Source: Microbacteriaceae bacterium UBA963
GTDB taxonomy: Bacteria > Actinomycetota > Actinomycetes > Actinomycetales > Microbacteriaceae
Length of the DNA stretch: 12,047 nucleotides
Assembly (NCBI GenBank): GCA_002292955.1
Contig: DBCH01000071.1
Span: forward strand, 1-12,047
Direction of reading: 5' to 3'
In this document: in pieces, positions 1 to 7,606 of the stretch
How the letters are laid out: the number at the start of each line of letters is the position of its first letter
Numbering within the stretch: the stretch's first letter is position 1
The notes under the pieces: model-generated
Databases searched by the model: none
Told to the model about the DNA's origin: nothing
What the model saw: only the letters and a program-made list of their open reading frames with translations
Translations under genes and position numbers: made by a program

Positions 1-227
1 ACGGGGCGCCCCTGACACGCTTTGCGAACACCGGCGACCACCTTCTCGCGACTAAACGCCTCAACGACACCCGAGCGCTTGATCACGGAGAGGCTGGCCG
101 TCTCGAGCGTGCTGAAACGACCCGAGCACTCCGGACACTGGCGGCGGCGGCGAATCGACAGGCCGTCGTCCGAGGTGCGCGAATCAATCACGCGCGAATC
201 CGAATGGCGACAAAAGGGGCAGAACAT
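1..227 (-). CDS. nrdR: Transcriptional repressor NrdR (partial, C-terminus outside window)
   Basis: NrdR is a zinc-ribbon/ATP-cone repressor that senses ATP/dATP and represses ribonucleotide reductase operons. The first 75 codons are visible, starting MFCPFCRHSDSRVIDSR at an ATG at 227. A four-cysteine zinc ribbon is complete (C3, C6, C31, C34, in CPFC and CPEC), with the basic RIRRRR-like segment (residues 25-29) expected in the DNA-binding part. The ATP-cone begins near VIKRSGVVEAFSREKV (residues 48-63) and is cut by the window edge; full-length family members are about 150-165 residues. The start lies 1 nt after the hisD stop (TGA-C-ATG), with a G-rich stretch in the end of hisD as the likely ribosome site, so it is probably translationally coupled to hisD. 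The N-terminal sequence makes the identification firm; only the C-terminus is unseen. Confidence 0.95.
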   Translation of the reverse strand, partial: MFCPFCRHSDSRVIDSRTSDDGLSIRRRRQCPECSGRFSTLETASLSVIKRSGVVEAFSREKVVAGVRKACQGRP

Positions 228-228
228 G

Positions 229-1542
229 TCAGTGCCCCCGAACCGTTCGCGCGTCAACGGCATCGCCGTGGGCGGGGAGGTTCTCTGCATCGGCGAGTGC
301 GCGCACGTGACGAGCGACGCCGGCCAGGCCCACCGCGTCGTAGCGAACAATCTGTTGGGCACGGAGGAACGTGTACGCACCCAGTGCCGACGAAAAGCGA
401 GATTGTCCCAGCGTGGGCAACACGTGGTTTGAACCCGCCGCATAGTCGCCCAGGCTTACCGGGGAGTCATTGCCAACAAAGATGGCGCCCGCGTTGACTA
501 GGAGGGGCACGAGAGTCTCAGGATCCGCCACGTGCACCTCGAGGTGTTCGGGCGCATACGCGTTGCTCAGCGCAACAGCGTGGGCCATGTCGTCTACGAG
601 AATCAGGGCTGATTGGGGTCCGGCCAAGGCTTCGGCAACGCGAGCGCTGTGGCTCGTTTCGGCTGCCAGCGCTGTCACCCGGGTCGCAACGGCGTCGAGA
701 ATTTCCGGCGAATCCGTGACGAGAACGGCGGCCGCCAGGGGGTCGTGTTCGGCCTGCGAAATCAAGTCTGCGGCCACGAAATCTGCGTCTGCCGAGGCAT
801 CGGCAATGATCAAAATCTCTGTGGGGCCCGCCTCTGAGTCGATTCCCACGAGTCCGCGAACGAGGCGTTTGGCCGCGGCCACAAAAATGTTTCCCGGTCC
901 CGTAATCACGTCGACCGGATCAAGACCGAGAGAAGAGACGCCGTGGGCCAACGCACCAACGGCCCCCGCGCCACCCATTGCGTACACCTCGTTAACACCC
1001 AGAAGCTCAGCCGCAGCCAACACCGTGGGGTGAACAGCAAACTCAAAGTCGCGCTGCGGCGGCGAGACCACGGCTACCGACGCGACACCGGCAACCTGCG
1101 CGGGAACAACGTTCATCACCACGCTCGATGGGTAGACGGCCTTTCCTCCCGGCACGTAGAGCCCCACGCGCGAGACAGGCACCCAGCGCTGTTCTACGGC
1201 GGCGCCGGGGCCGAAGGTGGTCACCGTTGATGGCGGTACCTGATTGACGGACGCTTGCCGAACCCGATCGATCGAGAGTTCCAGCGCTTCGCGCACCGAC
1301 GGATCCAAATGCGCGAGCGCCTGCGTCATCTGCGCCCGGTCAACCCGCAGTGACGCAGCCACCCCGCCGTCAAACTTTTGCGCCTGATCCCGCAGTGCCA
1401 GCTCGCCACGTGCCAACACGTCCGCAATCAATTCTTGAGCCACCTCGAGGGCGGCTGAGAGGTCATTGGCCGCGCGGGGAACGCTCGCGAGCAGGCTGAC
1501 CGAAGAACGGTCTTTGCCGCGGAGGTCCAGCGTGCGCATCAT
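229..1542 (-). CDS. hisD: Histidinol dehydrogenase
   Basis: HisD oxidises L-histidinol to L-histidine in two NAD-dependent steps, the end of histidine biosynthesis; it is a cytosolic zinc enzyme. The 437 residues match the usual length. Family motifs appear in order: YVPGGKAVYPSSVVMN (129-144), GPGNIFVAAAKRLV (215-228), SEAGPTEILIIAD (236-248), ISQAEHDP (261-268), YAPEHLEV (329-336) and SLGDYAAGSNHVLPT (363-377). By motif alignment with the well-studied enzymes, the zinc ligands would be Q263, H266, D366 and H425, and the catalytic pair E332/H333; all are present. The protein begins with two consecutive ATG codons, and a GGAAA stretch upstream could serve either. It follows dnaE by 21 nt and precedes nrdR by 1 nt, so all three probably share a transcript. 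No other his gene is in the window; where the rest of the pathway lies cannot be seen. Confidence 0.97.
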   Translation of the reverse strand: MMRTLDLRGKDRSSVSLLASVPRAANDLSAALEVAQELIADVLARGELALRDQAQKFDGGVAASLRVDRAQMTQALAHLDPSVREALELSIDRVRQASVNQVPPSTVTTFGPGAAVEQRWVPVSRVGLYVPGGKAVYPSSVVMNVVPAQVAGVASVAVVSPPQRDFEFAVHPTVLAAAELLGVNEVYAMGGAGAVGALAHGVSSLGLDPVDVITGPGNIFVAAAKRLVRGLVGIDSEAGPTEILIIADASADADFVAADLISQAEHDPLAAAVLVTDSPEILDAVATRVTALAAETSHSARVAEALAGPQSALILVDDMAHAVALSNAYAPEHLEVHVADPETLVPLLVNAGAIFVGNDSPVSLGDYAAGSNHVLPTLGQSRFSSALGAYTFLRAQQIVRYDAVGLAGVARHVRALADAENLPAHGDAVDARTVRGH

Positions 1543-1563
1543 GGTGTTTCCAGTCTACGGTGG

Positions 1564-4500
1564 CTATTCAAGACAACCGGGACCCAGCAGGGACTTGAGT
1601 TCGCCAAACAAATCCGAACTGACGAGCACACGTTGCGGAAGCTCGAACAGGCGCGTCGCCTCGGGCCGAACGAGCGTAAGTCGCACCTCGACATCGCCGG
1701 GATGCCGGGTCAGGATGTCTTGGAGCTTCTCGACGACACCCGTGGTGGCCCGGTGTTCGTCCACGCGGATGCCGAGCGGCCCGGCCACTGTTGCGCGCGA
1801 CATGTCGGGAATCGTCATGTCTTGCACGGTGATGGCTTTCCCTTCATCTCGGGCGCTGACACGACCGCGAATGGAGACAACCACATCCGTCGCAAGGTCA
1901 TTGCCGAAGTCAACGTAGGTCTTTCCGAGGAACATCACCGTTTGCTGGCCCGTAAAGTCTTCAATGTCGACCATCGCGTAGGGCTTACCCGAATTGCGTG
2001 CCACTCGGCGCTGAATGTCGGTGACCAGCCCAGCAATCGTGACCGTTTCGCCATCGGTAATGGATTCGCTCGTGATCAGTTCGTCGATGGTGACGGTGGC
2101 GTGTTTGGCAAGTTCAATTTCAAGTCCGGCGAGCGGATGATCAGAGACATAGAGTCCGAGCATCTCTCGCTCAAAGGCCAGGAGGTCGCGCTTGGTCCAC
2201 TCGCGAGATTCCGGCACCCGCTGTTCGGGAGATTCGTCGTCGAAGAGGTCGCCGAACAGATCGACCATTCCGTTTGCTTCGTTCCGCTTCAGGCTCGCGG
2301 CCTCGTCAATGGCGGATTCGTGGATTTCCATGAGACCGCGCCGCGTGTGCCCCAAGCCGTCAAAGGCACCGGCTTTGATCAGCGACTCCACGGTCTTGCG
2401 GTTGGCCACCTGAAGGGGAACCTTCTTAATGAAGTCGTGGAAAGACGTGAACGCACCCTTTTCGCGTCGCGTCTCCTTGATCGCCTCGACGACATTTGCT
2501 CCCACGTTGCGAATGGCGCCGAGACCAAATCGAATGTCATCCCCCACGGCGGCAAACATTCCTTCGGAGGCGTTGACGTCGGGCGGAAGAACCTTCACGC
2601 CCATGCGACGGCACTCCGAGAGATAGGAGCCCAACTTGTCTTTGGCGTCGCCTACGCTGGTCAGCAGCGCGGCCATGTACTCGGGGGCGTAGTTTGCCTT
2701 CAGGTAGGCGGTCCAGTAGCTGAGCACACCGTAACCAGCGGAGTGTGCCTTGTTGAACGCGTAGTCGGCGAAGGGCAGGAGTGTGTCCCACAGCGTCTTC
2801 TGGGCGGCCGAACCAAAACCGCGTTCGGCCATGCCGCTTTCAAACTCGGCTTGAAGTTTGTCCAGCTCGGATTTCTTCTTCTTGCCCATTGCGCGACGCA
2901 ACACATCGGCCTGTCCGAGAGTGAAGCCAGCCACCTTCTGCGCGACGGCCATCACCTGTTCCTGGTAGACGATGAGCCCGAATGTGCCGCCGAGAATTTC
3001 CTGGAGCGGAACTTCAAGCTCGGGGTGGATGGGCTCACTCACCTGGAGGTTGTTTTTTCGCAGCGCATAGTTCGTGTGCGAGTTCATGGCCATGGGGCCA
3101 GGCCGATAGAGAGCAATCACCGCGGATATGTCTTCAAAGTTGGTGGGCTTGAGCTGGCGGAGCAGGGCGCGCATGGGTCCACCGTCGAGCTGGAAGACCC
3201 CGAGGGTGTCACCCCGCCCCAGCAGGTCATACGTGTTCTGATCGGCATCGAGGTCAAGCGTCTCCGGCGTCACTGTCTCGCCGCGGTTATTCGCAATGTT
3301 TGCCAGGGCATCTTCAATCACCGTGAGGTTGCGAAGACCCAGAAAGTCCATCTTGAGGAGGCCGAGAGCCTCACAGGGAGGCTGATCAAACTGAGTGATG
3401 ATGGCGCCGTCGTCGCGCATCATGATGGGAACAATCTCCATGAGTGGCTCGGCGGACATGATCACGCCAGCCGCGTGCACTCCCCACTGCCGCTTGAGGT
3501 TTTCGAGACCGGTCGCCGTGTCGAATACCGTGCGCGCCTCGGGATCGGTGTCCAGAAGTGCTCGGAAATCGTTTGCTTCCTTGTAGCGCTCAGACGTGGG
3601 GTCGACAATCTCGGACAGCGTGATGTCCTTGCCCATAATCGAGCGTGGCATGGCTTTGGTGAGGCGCTCCCCCACGGAATAGGGCATGCCCAAAACACGG
3701 GCCGAGTCCTTGAGTGCCTGTTTGGCCTTTATCGTGCCAAAGGTAACGATCTGGGCAACCCGATCGTCGCCATACTTTTCTGTGACGTAGCGAATGACCT
3801 CGCCACGTCGACGATCGTCAAAGTCGACGTCCACATCCGGAAGCGAGACGCGGTCCGGGTTCAAGAAACGCTCAAAGATGAGACCGTAGCGCAGGGGGTC
3901 GAGTTCGGTGATACCCATCGCATAAGAGGCGAGGGAACCGGCTGCAGACCCACGGCCAGGGCCGACGCGGATGCCCTGCTGGCGGGCCCACGCGATGAAG
4001 TCGGCAACGACGAGAAAGTAGCCGGGAAAGCCCATGTTGGTGATCACGTCAACCTCGTAGGCTGCTTGCGCGCGGTGTTGCTCGCTAATCCCGTCCGGGA
4101 ACCGACGTGCCAGTCCGACCTCGACCTCCTTGGCAAACCAGGACGCTTCGGTCTCGCCCTCGGGCACCGGGAAACGCGGCATCAGATCCCGGTGCGCAAA
4201 CTCCGATTCGCACCGCTCAGCGATCAGCAAGGTGTTGTCGCAGGCCTCCGGAAAATCCTTGAAAACATGACGCATCTCGGCCGGAGACTTGAGATAGAAC
4301 TCATTCGATTCAAACTTGAAGCGCTTGGGGTCGTCGAGCGTTGATGCGGATTGAACGCACAGCAGAGCCGCGTGAGCATCGGCATCGTGCGCGTGCGTGT
4401 AGTGCAAGTCGTTTGTAGCCACGAGGGGCAGGCCGAGGTCGGCAGCCAAGCGGAGCAGATCGGCCGTCACGCGCCGTTCGATGTCGAGACCGTGATCCAT

Positions 4501-5073
4501 TATCTCGACATAAAAATTCTCCGCACCGAAGATGTCACGAAACTCAGCGGCGGCCTCGCGCGCGGCGTCGTACTGGCCGAGGCGCAGACGCGTCTGAACT
4601 TCTCCACCGGGACATCCTGTGGTGGCGATGAGTCCGCTGGCATACCGACTCAAGAGCTCACGGTCCATGCGCGGCTTAAAGTAAAAACCCTCCAGCGACG
4701 AGAGCGACGAGAGCTTGAAGAGGTTGTGCATACCCTCGGTGGACGACGACAGGAGTGTCATGTGCGTATACGCACCACCGCCTGACACATCGTCTTCACC
4801 GCCACTGCCCCACTGGACCCGAGACTTATCCGAGCGGTGAGTGCCCGGCGTGAGATACGCCTCCGTGCCGATGATCGGCTTAACTCCCGCCGTTGTGGCG
4901 GCCTGCCAAAAATCGTAGGTACCGAACGTATTGCCGTGATCGGTGATGGCAATGGCCGGCATCTTCATCTCGGCAGCGGCCGTAACCAGTGGTGTGACGC
5001 GAGCGGCACCATCGAGCATTGAATACTCGGTGTGCACGTGCAGGTGAACGAACGAATCGCGTTCACTGCTCAC
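1564..5073 (-). CDS. dnaE: DNA polymerase III alpha subunit (DnaE1), replicative polymerase
   Basis: This is the catalytic subunit of the chromosomal replicase. I place the start at GTG 5073 (1169 aa). A GGGAG Shine-Dalgarno at 5082-5086 sits 8 nt upstream, and the protein then begins VSSERDSFVHLHVHTEYS like actinobacterial homologues; the open frame extends five codons further to a TTG at 5088. Residue numbers count from the GTG. The N-terminal PHP domain (about 9-270) keeps all nine metal-ligand positions known from mycobacterial DnaE1: H12, H14, D21, H46, E71, H104, C154, D222, H224. That fits an active 3'-5' proofreading site. The polymerase core carries VGPGRGSAAGS (370-380), PDVDVDF (412-418; catalytic D415, D417) and LLKMDFLGLRNL with the third aspartate D576. 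A helix-hairpin-helix region follows near 856-865, then a clamp-binding-like MVDLF (936-940) and an OB fold (about 1009-1085). The stop is TAG. It lies between rluD (71 nt upstream) and hisD. Confidence 0.97.
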   Translation of the reverse strand: MSSERDSFVHLHVHTEYSMLDGAARVTPLVTAAAEMKMPAIAITDHGNTFGTYDFWQAATTAGVKPIIGTEAYLTPGTHRSDKSRVQWGSGGEDDVSGGGAYTHMTLLSSSTEGMHNLFKLSSLSSLEGFYFKPRMDRELLSRYASGLIATTGCPGGEVQTRLRLGQYDAAREAAAEFRDIFGAENFYVEIMDHGLDIERRVTADLLRLAADLGLPLVATNDLHYTHAHDADAHAALLCVQSASTLDDPKRFKFESNEFYLKSPAEMRHVFKDFPEACDNTLLIAERCESEFAHRDLMPRFPVPEGETEASWFAKEVEVGLARRFPDGISEQHRAQAAYEVDVITNMGFPGYFLVVADFIAWARQQGIRVGPGRGSAAGSLASYAMGITELDPLRYGLIFERFLNPDRVSLPDVDVDFDDRRRGEVIRYVTEKYGDDRVAQIVTFGTIKAKQALKDSARVLGMPYSVGERLTKAMPRSIMGKDITLSEIVDPTSERYKEANDFRALLDTDPEARTVFDTATGLENLKRQWGVHAAGVIMSAEPLMEIVPIMMRDDGAIITQFDQPPCEALGLLKMDFLGLRNLTVIEDALANIANNRGETVTPETLDLDADQNTYDLLGRGDTLGVFQLDGGPMRALLRQLKPTNFEDISAVIALYRPGPMAMNSHTNYALRKNNLQVSEPIHPELEVPLQEILGGTFGLIVYQEQVMAVAQKVAGFTLGQADVLRRAMGKKKKSELDKLQAEFESGMAERGFGSAAQKTLWDTLLPFADYAFNKAHSAGYGVLSYWTAYLKANYAPEYMAALLTSVGDAKDKLGSYLSECRRMGVKVLPPDVNASEGMFAAVGDDIRFGLGAIRNVGANVVEAIKETRREKGAFTSFHDFIKKVPLQVANRKTVESLIKAGAFDGLGHTRRGLMEIHESAIDEAASLKRNEANGMVDLFGDLFDDESPEQRVPESREWTKRDLLAFEREMLGLYVSDHPLAGLEIELAKHATVTIDELITSESITDGETVTIAGLVTDIQRRVARNSGKPYAMVDIEDFTGQQTVMFLGKTYVDFGNDLATDVVVSIRGRVSARDEGKAITVQDMTIPDMSRATVAGPLGIRVDEHRATTGVVEKLQDILTRHPGDVEVRLTLVRPEATRLFELPQRVLVSSDLFGELKSLLGPGCLE

Positions 5074-5081
5074 GTCACACA

Positions 5082-5086
5082 CTCCC
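5082..5086 (-). promoter_or_regulatory. Ribosome binding site that decides the dnaE start
   Basis: On the coding strand this reads GGGAG, 8 nt before the GTG at 5073. It lies within the five extra codons obtained if the TTG at 5088 were used, so it argues for the shorter protein. The next upstream alternative, GTG at 5082, overlaps the site itself and is unlikely. Confidence 0.7.
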
Positions 5087-5097
5087 AAGGGCCTCTC

Positions 5098-5115
5098 GGG
5101 GACAGGGCTGTCTCC
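5098..5115. repeat. 18-bp imperfect dyad between rluD and dnaE
   Basis: The plus strand reads GGGGACAG-GG-CTGTCTCC: two 8-base arms matching at 7 of 8 positions around a 2-base centre, with GACAG/CTGTC perfect. It lies 25-42 nt before the dnaE GTG and is the only clear symmetry in the 71-nt gap. In RNA it could fold into a 7-position stem with one mismatch and a GCCC loop, but no U-run follows in the transcript, so it does not look like an intrinsic terminator. It could be a protein-binding site. It does not resemble the actinobacterial LexA box. The function is unknown. Confidence 0.4.
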
Positions 5116-5144
5116 GGTCTCCTAGCCTACGAGGCGCAAGGCAC

Positions 5145-6065
5145 CTAGACCCGGAGGACATCCAGCGCGTGCAACAAATCCGACGGATATTCACTCTGAA
5201 AGTCCATGGCCTCCCCCGTTGTGGGGTGGTCGAAGCCCAAGCGCACCGCATGAAGCCATTGGCGCGTCAGCCCACAGCGCTCAGAAAGCACGGGATCCGC
5301 TCCGTACATGCCGTCACCAACACACGGATGACGCTGCGCGGCCATGTGCACGCGAATCTGGTGTGTGCGACCCGTCTCGAGAACAATCTCGAGCAATGAG
5401 GCTGCCGGAAACGCTTCGATGGTCTCATAGTGCGTCACGGACGGCTTGCCGTCGCTGGTGATGGCGAACTTGAACTGGTGCTTCGGATGACGACCAATGG
5501 GGGCGTCAATGGTGCCGGCCAAGGGATCGGGATGGCCCTGAACCACTGCGTGGTAGATCTTGGTCACCTCGCGATCGTGAAACGCCCGCTTCAGAAACGT
5601 GTACGCCGTCTCGCTCTTGGCCACCACCATCAGTCCGGACGTTCCCGCATCCAGGCGGTGCACGATTCCGGTTCTCTCGGCGGCACCAAGCACAGACAAT
5701 TGGTAACCCGCGGCGGACAAGGCGCCCAAGACAGTCGGGCCGCTCCAACCCACCGAGGGGTGCGCCGCGACGCCCGCGGGCTTATCAATCACGACAATGT
5801 CGTCGTCGTCAAACACGATGCCGAGTTTCTCCACGGGCGTGTCGACCACGCGCACCGGCTCCTTGGGATTCCACTCGACACGAATGGGCTTTCCCGCGTG
5901 AACGCGATCCGACTTGGTTGCCGGCCGGTTGGCTAGGCTCACTCCCCCGGCCTCAATGATGTCCGCCGACATATTGCGCGAGAATCCAAACATCTTCGCC
6001 ATGGCTGCGTCGAGACGCATGCCGTCGAGGCCCTCGGGAATGTGTGAGTTGCGAACCTCGCTCAT
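5145..6065 (-). CDS. rluD: RluA/RluD-family 23S rRNA pseudouridine synthase
   Basis: This enzyme isomerises uridines to pseudouridine in RNA, most likely in 23S rRNA. The 306 residues show the RluD layout. An N-terminal S4 RNA-binding domain (about 13-70, with GMRLDAAMAKMFGFSRN) leads into the catalytic domain starting near DDDIVVIDKPAGVAAHPS (87-104). The signature GIVHRLDAGTSGLMVVAKS (133-151) contains the catalytic aspartate D139. ETGRTHQIRVHMA and HPCVGDGMYG follow, both typical of the family. The ATG at 6065 overlaps the lspA TGA in an ATGA, so translation is probably coupled to lspA. The stop is TAG. The target uridines are inferred from family membership: RluD itself is the best fit for a protein with an S4 domain next to lspA, but RluA-family assignment from sequence alone is imperfect. 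Confidence 0.93.
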   Translation of the reverse strand: MSEVRNSHIPEGLDGMRLDAAMAKMFGFSRNMSADIIEAGGVSLANRPATKSDRVHAGKPIRVEWNPKEPVRVVDTPVEKLGIVFDDDDIVVIDKPAGVAAHPSVGWSGPTVLGALSAAGYQLSVLGAAERTGIVHRLDAGTSGLMVVAKSETAYTFLKRAFHDREVTKIYHAVVQGHPDPLAGTIDAPIGRHPKHQFKFAITSDGKPSVTHYETIEAFPAASLLEIVLETGRTHQIRVHMAAQRHPCVGDGMYGADPVLSERCGLTRQWLHAVRLGFDHPTTGEAMDFQSEYPSDLLHALDVLRV

Positions 6066-6619
6066 GGCGTGGCCTGCGGGCTCTTCTTCTCTCGTGGCCC
6101 CCGCGTGCCGTCCACGTTTCTTCCCGTTAAGATCAGAAGAACCAGAACGACAACGCTGGCTGTGATGCCGATGTCCGCAACGTTGAAAATTGCTGGCAGG
6201 AGCCAGGGTAGGTTGATGAAATCGATGACTTCGCCGATTCCGAAACCGGGTTCACGAAAGAGCCGGTCGATCAGGTTGCCCAACGTTCCGCCGAGCAGCA
6301 AGCCGAGCGCAACGGCCCAGCCAACGGACTTGAGTCGGCGGGCGATCCACACGATGACGACCGAGACACCGACGGCGAGCAGGGAAAAAATCCACGTGGC
6401 GCCACTCGCAAAAGAGAAGGCTGCTCCGGGGTTGCGCACGAACTCAAAAATCAGCACGTTTCCCCAGATTGGAACCACCTCTCCTTCCGTCATCACGGAC
6501 ACTACGATGGCCTTAGTGACTTGGTCGATGGCAACCCAAACGGCGGTAATGGCCACCAAGATTCCGATAACTCTCAACGAGGGCTTACCGGAACGCGCGG
6601 GTGGCTGCGGGGCTGTCAA
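6062..6619 (-). CDS. lspA: Lipoprotein signal peptidase (signal peptidase II)
   Basis: LspA is an inner-membrane aspartic protease that removes the signal peptide from diacylglyceryl-modified prolipoproteins. Counting from the TTG at 6619 (185 aa), the protein has a short basic N-terminus and four hydrophobic segments, about 17-30, 72-92, 96-113 and 145-165. It carries the family motifs DQVTK (32-36), VRNPGAAFSF (61-70), GNLIDRL (114-120, D118) and FNVADIGI (145-152, D149); D118 and D149 correspond to the catalytic aspartates. The start is uncertain. The TTG lies 1 nt after the wag31 stop, suggesting reinitiation. A GTG at 6679 would give 205 aa, with the first 20 codons overlapping the end of wag31. 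Neither has a convincing Shine-Dalgarno. Long N-terminal extensions do occur in actinobacterial LspA, so the longer form stays possible. It ends in a 4-nt overlap with rluD. Confidence 0.93.
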   Translation of the reverse strand: MTAPQPPARSGKPSLRVIGILVAITAVWVAIDQVTKAIVVSVMTEGEVVPIWGNVLIFEFVRNPGAAFSFASGATWIFSLLAVGVSVVIVWIARRLKSVGWAVALGLLLGGTLGNLIDRLFREPGFGIGEVIDFINLPWLLPAIFNVADIGITASVVVLVLLILTGRNVDGTRGPREKKSPQATP

Positions 6620-6620
6620 C

Positions 6621-7202
6621 CTAGGCCGGCTCAATAGCAGTCGTGGTGAGGTCGCTGAGCTGGCCTTCGATGTAGGCACGCAAACGTGCCCGGTACTCGG
6701 CCTCGAAGGCCCTCAGTCCGGCGACGCGCTGCTCGAGCGATGAGCGTTCGACCTCGGCGTTAGCGGCCAACTGTTTTCCACTCGCTTCAGCATCGGCCAA
6801 GATACGGGCAGCGGCGGCATGACCCTCAGCAATCAGAGCATCGCGCTTTTCAATACCCTCACGCACATGCTCTTCGTGCAGGCGACGCGCCAACTGCAGC
6901 ATGTCGTTCGATGACGCGCCATCCGGACCCGTGGGTACAACGAGCGGTTGCATGGGTTGCGGAGCCTGAGCGGTGGGAAAGTTACGCACATCGGGCGAGG
7001 GGCCCGTGGCGGCTTTACCCCCGGCGAGACGCGCCTCAGCGGCAGCCAGCTGGTGCTTCAGGTCATCATTCTCGACATTGAGGCGTCGAAGCTCGATAAC
7101 GATTTCGTCGAGAAAGTCATCGACCTCGTCTTGGTCGTATCCTTCGCGAAACTTTGTCGGTTGAAACCGCTTGTTTACGACATCTTCTGGCGTGAGAGCC
7201 AT
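6621..7202 (-). CDS. wag31: DivIVA/Wag31 polar growth and cell-shape scaffold
   Basis: DivIVA-type proteins assemble at negatively curved membrane; in actinobacteria Wag31 marks the poles and directs wall synthesis there. The 193 residues begin MALTPEDVVNKRFQPTKF, followed by GYDQDEVDDFLDEIV (21-35), the conserved N-terminal DivIVA domain (1-60) with its first coiled coil. A Pro/Gly/Ala-rich linker spans about 62-97. A long charged helical region follows (98-183, starting near NDMLQLARRLHEEHVREG), predicted as a second coiled coil. The protein is clearly shorter than mycobacterial Wag31 (about 260 aa), mainly in the linker and tail. The start is firm: a strong GAGGAAGG lies 6 nt before the ATG. 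It sits 107 nt after yggT; a weak TANNNT-type -10 (TAGCGT, 7260-7265) in that gap lacks a good -35. Confidence 0.95.
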   Translation of the reverse strand: MALTPEDVVNKRFQPTKFREGYDQDEVDDFLDEIVIELRRLNVENDDLKHQLAAAEARLAGGKAATGPSPDVRNFPTAQAPQPMQPLVVPTGPDGASSNDMLQLARRLHEEHVREGIEKRDALIAEGHAAAARILADAEASGKQLAANAEVERSSLEQRVAGLRAFEAEYRARLRAYIEGQLSDLTTTAIEPA

Positions 7203-7309
7203 GTCATGCCTTCCTCGATACTCGTGTGGCGACGGTGCGGCGCCTAAAACCCAACCCCTACGCTACCAAACCCGGGAGGTGTAAAACCCGCACAAGCCGG
7301 TGTGGTGGC

Positions 7310-7606
7310 CTAGAAGCGGATGGAACTGACGACGTACATCAATATGACCGCAACAAGTAAGACGACCGTCCACGCGAAGTCGATGGCCACAGCGCCGAGA
7401 CGAACCGGCTTGATGAAGCGACGGGCTAACTTGAGCGGCGGGTCTGTAATCCCCAGGACGATGCTCAACAGAACGAGAAGAAAACCTCTCGGCCTCCAAT
7501 CACGTCGCAGTGTCCTGACAAGATCAACAAGGAATCGAATCCACATACAGACAACGAAGACGACGAGTGCGTAGTAAACAACGCTCAGCAGAATGTTGAG
7601 GATCAC
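7310..7606 (-). CDS. yggT: YggT family small membrane protein
   Basis: This is a 98-residue integral membrane protein of the YggT/CcmB3 type, regularly found between sepF and divIVA in Gram-positive bacteria. Its biochemical role is not established. Two hydrophobic stretches are visible, about 2-28 and 74-93, separated by a basic segment with the family-typical TDPPLKLARRFIKPVRLGAV (54-73) and then IDFAW. The start is a GTG at 7606 with GGAAGG 6 nt upstream, which settles it. The neighbours (sepF upstream, wag31 downstream) suggest a role near the division or elongation machinery, but that is an inference from position only. Confidence 0.9.
   Translation of the reverse strand: MILNILLSVVYYALVVFVVCMWIRFLVDLVRTLRRDWRPRGFLLVLLSIVLGITDPPLKLARRFIKPVRLGAVAIDFAWTVVLLVAVILMYVVSSIRF

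Noticed and set aside
470..1230. Plus-strand open frames opposite hisD
   Set aside because: They are antisense shadows of a gene with all catalytic motifs; the translations are low-complexity and overlap one another.
1633..4344. A 903-codon open frame on the plus strand, opposite dnaE
   Set aside because: It is the antisense of a well-conserved dnaE. G+C-rich codon bias removes stops from the opposite frame, and the translation shows no recognisable domain or ribosome site.
5074..5144. LexA (SOS) box in front of dnaE
   Set aside because: The expected GAAC-N4-GTTC type core is not present; the dyad there has a different sequence.
6069..6743. Plus-strand open frame of 224 codons opposite lspA and the end of wag31
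   Set aside because: It lies opposite lspA, whose catalytic motifs are clear. The translation resembles no family and has no start signal.
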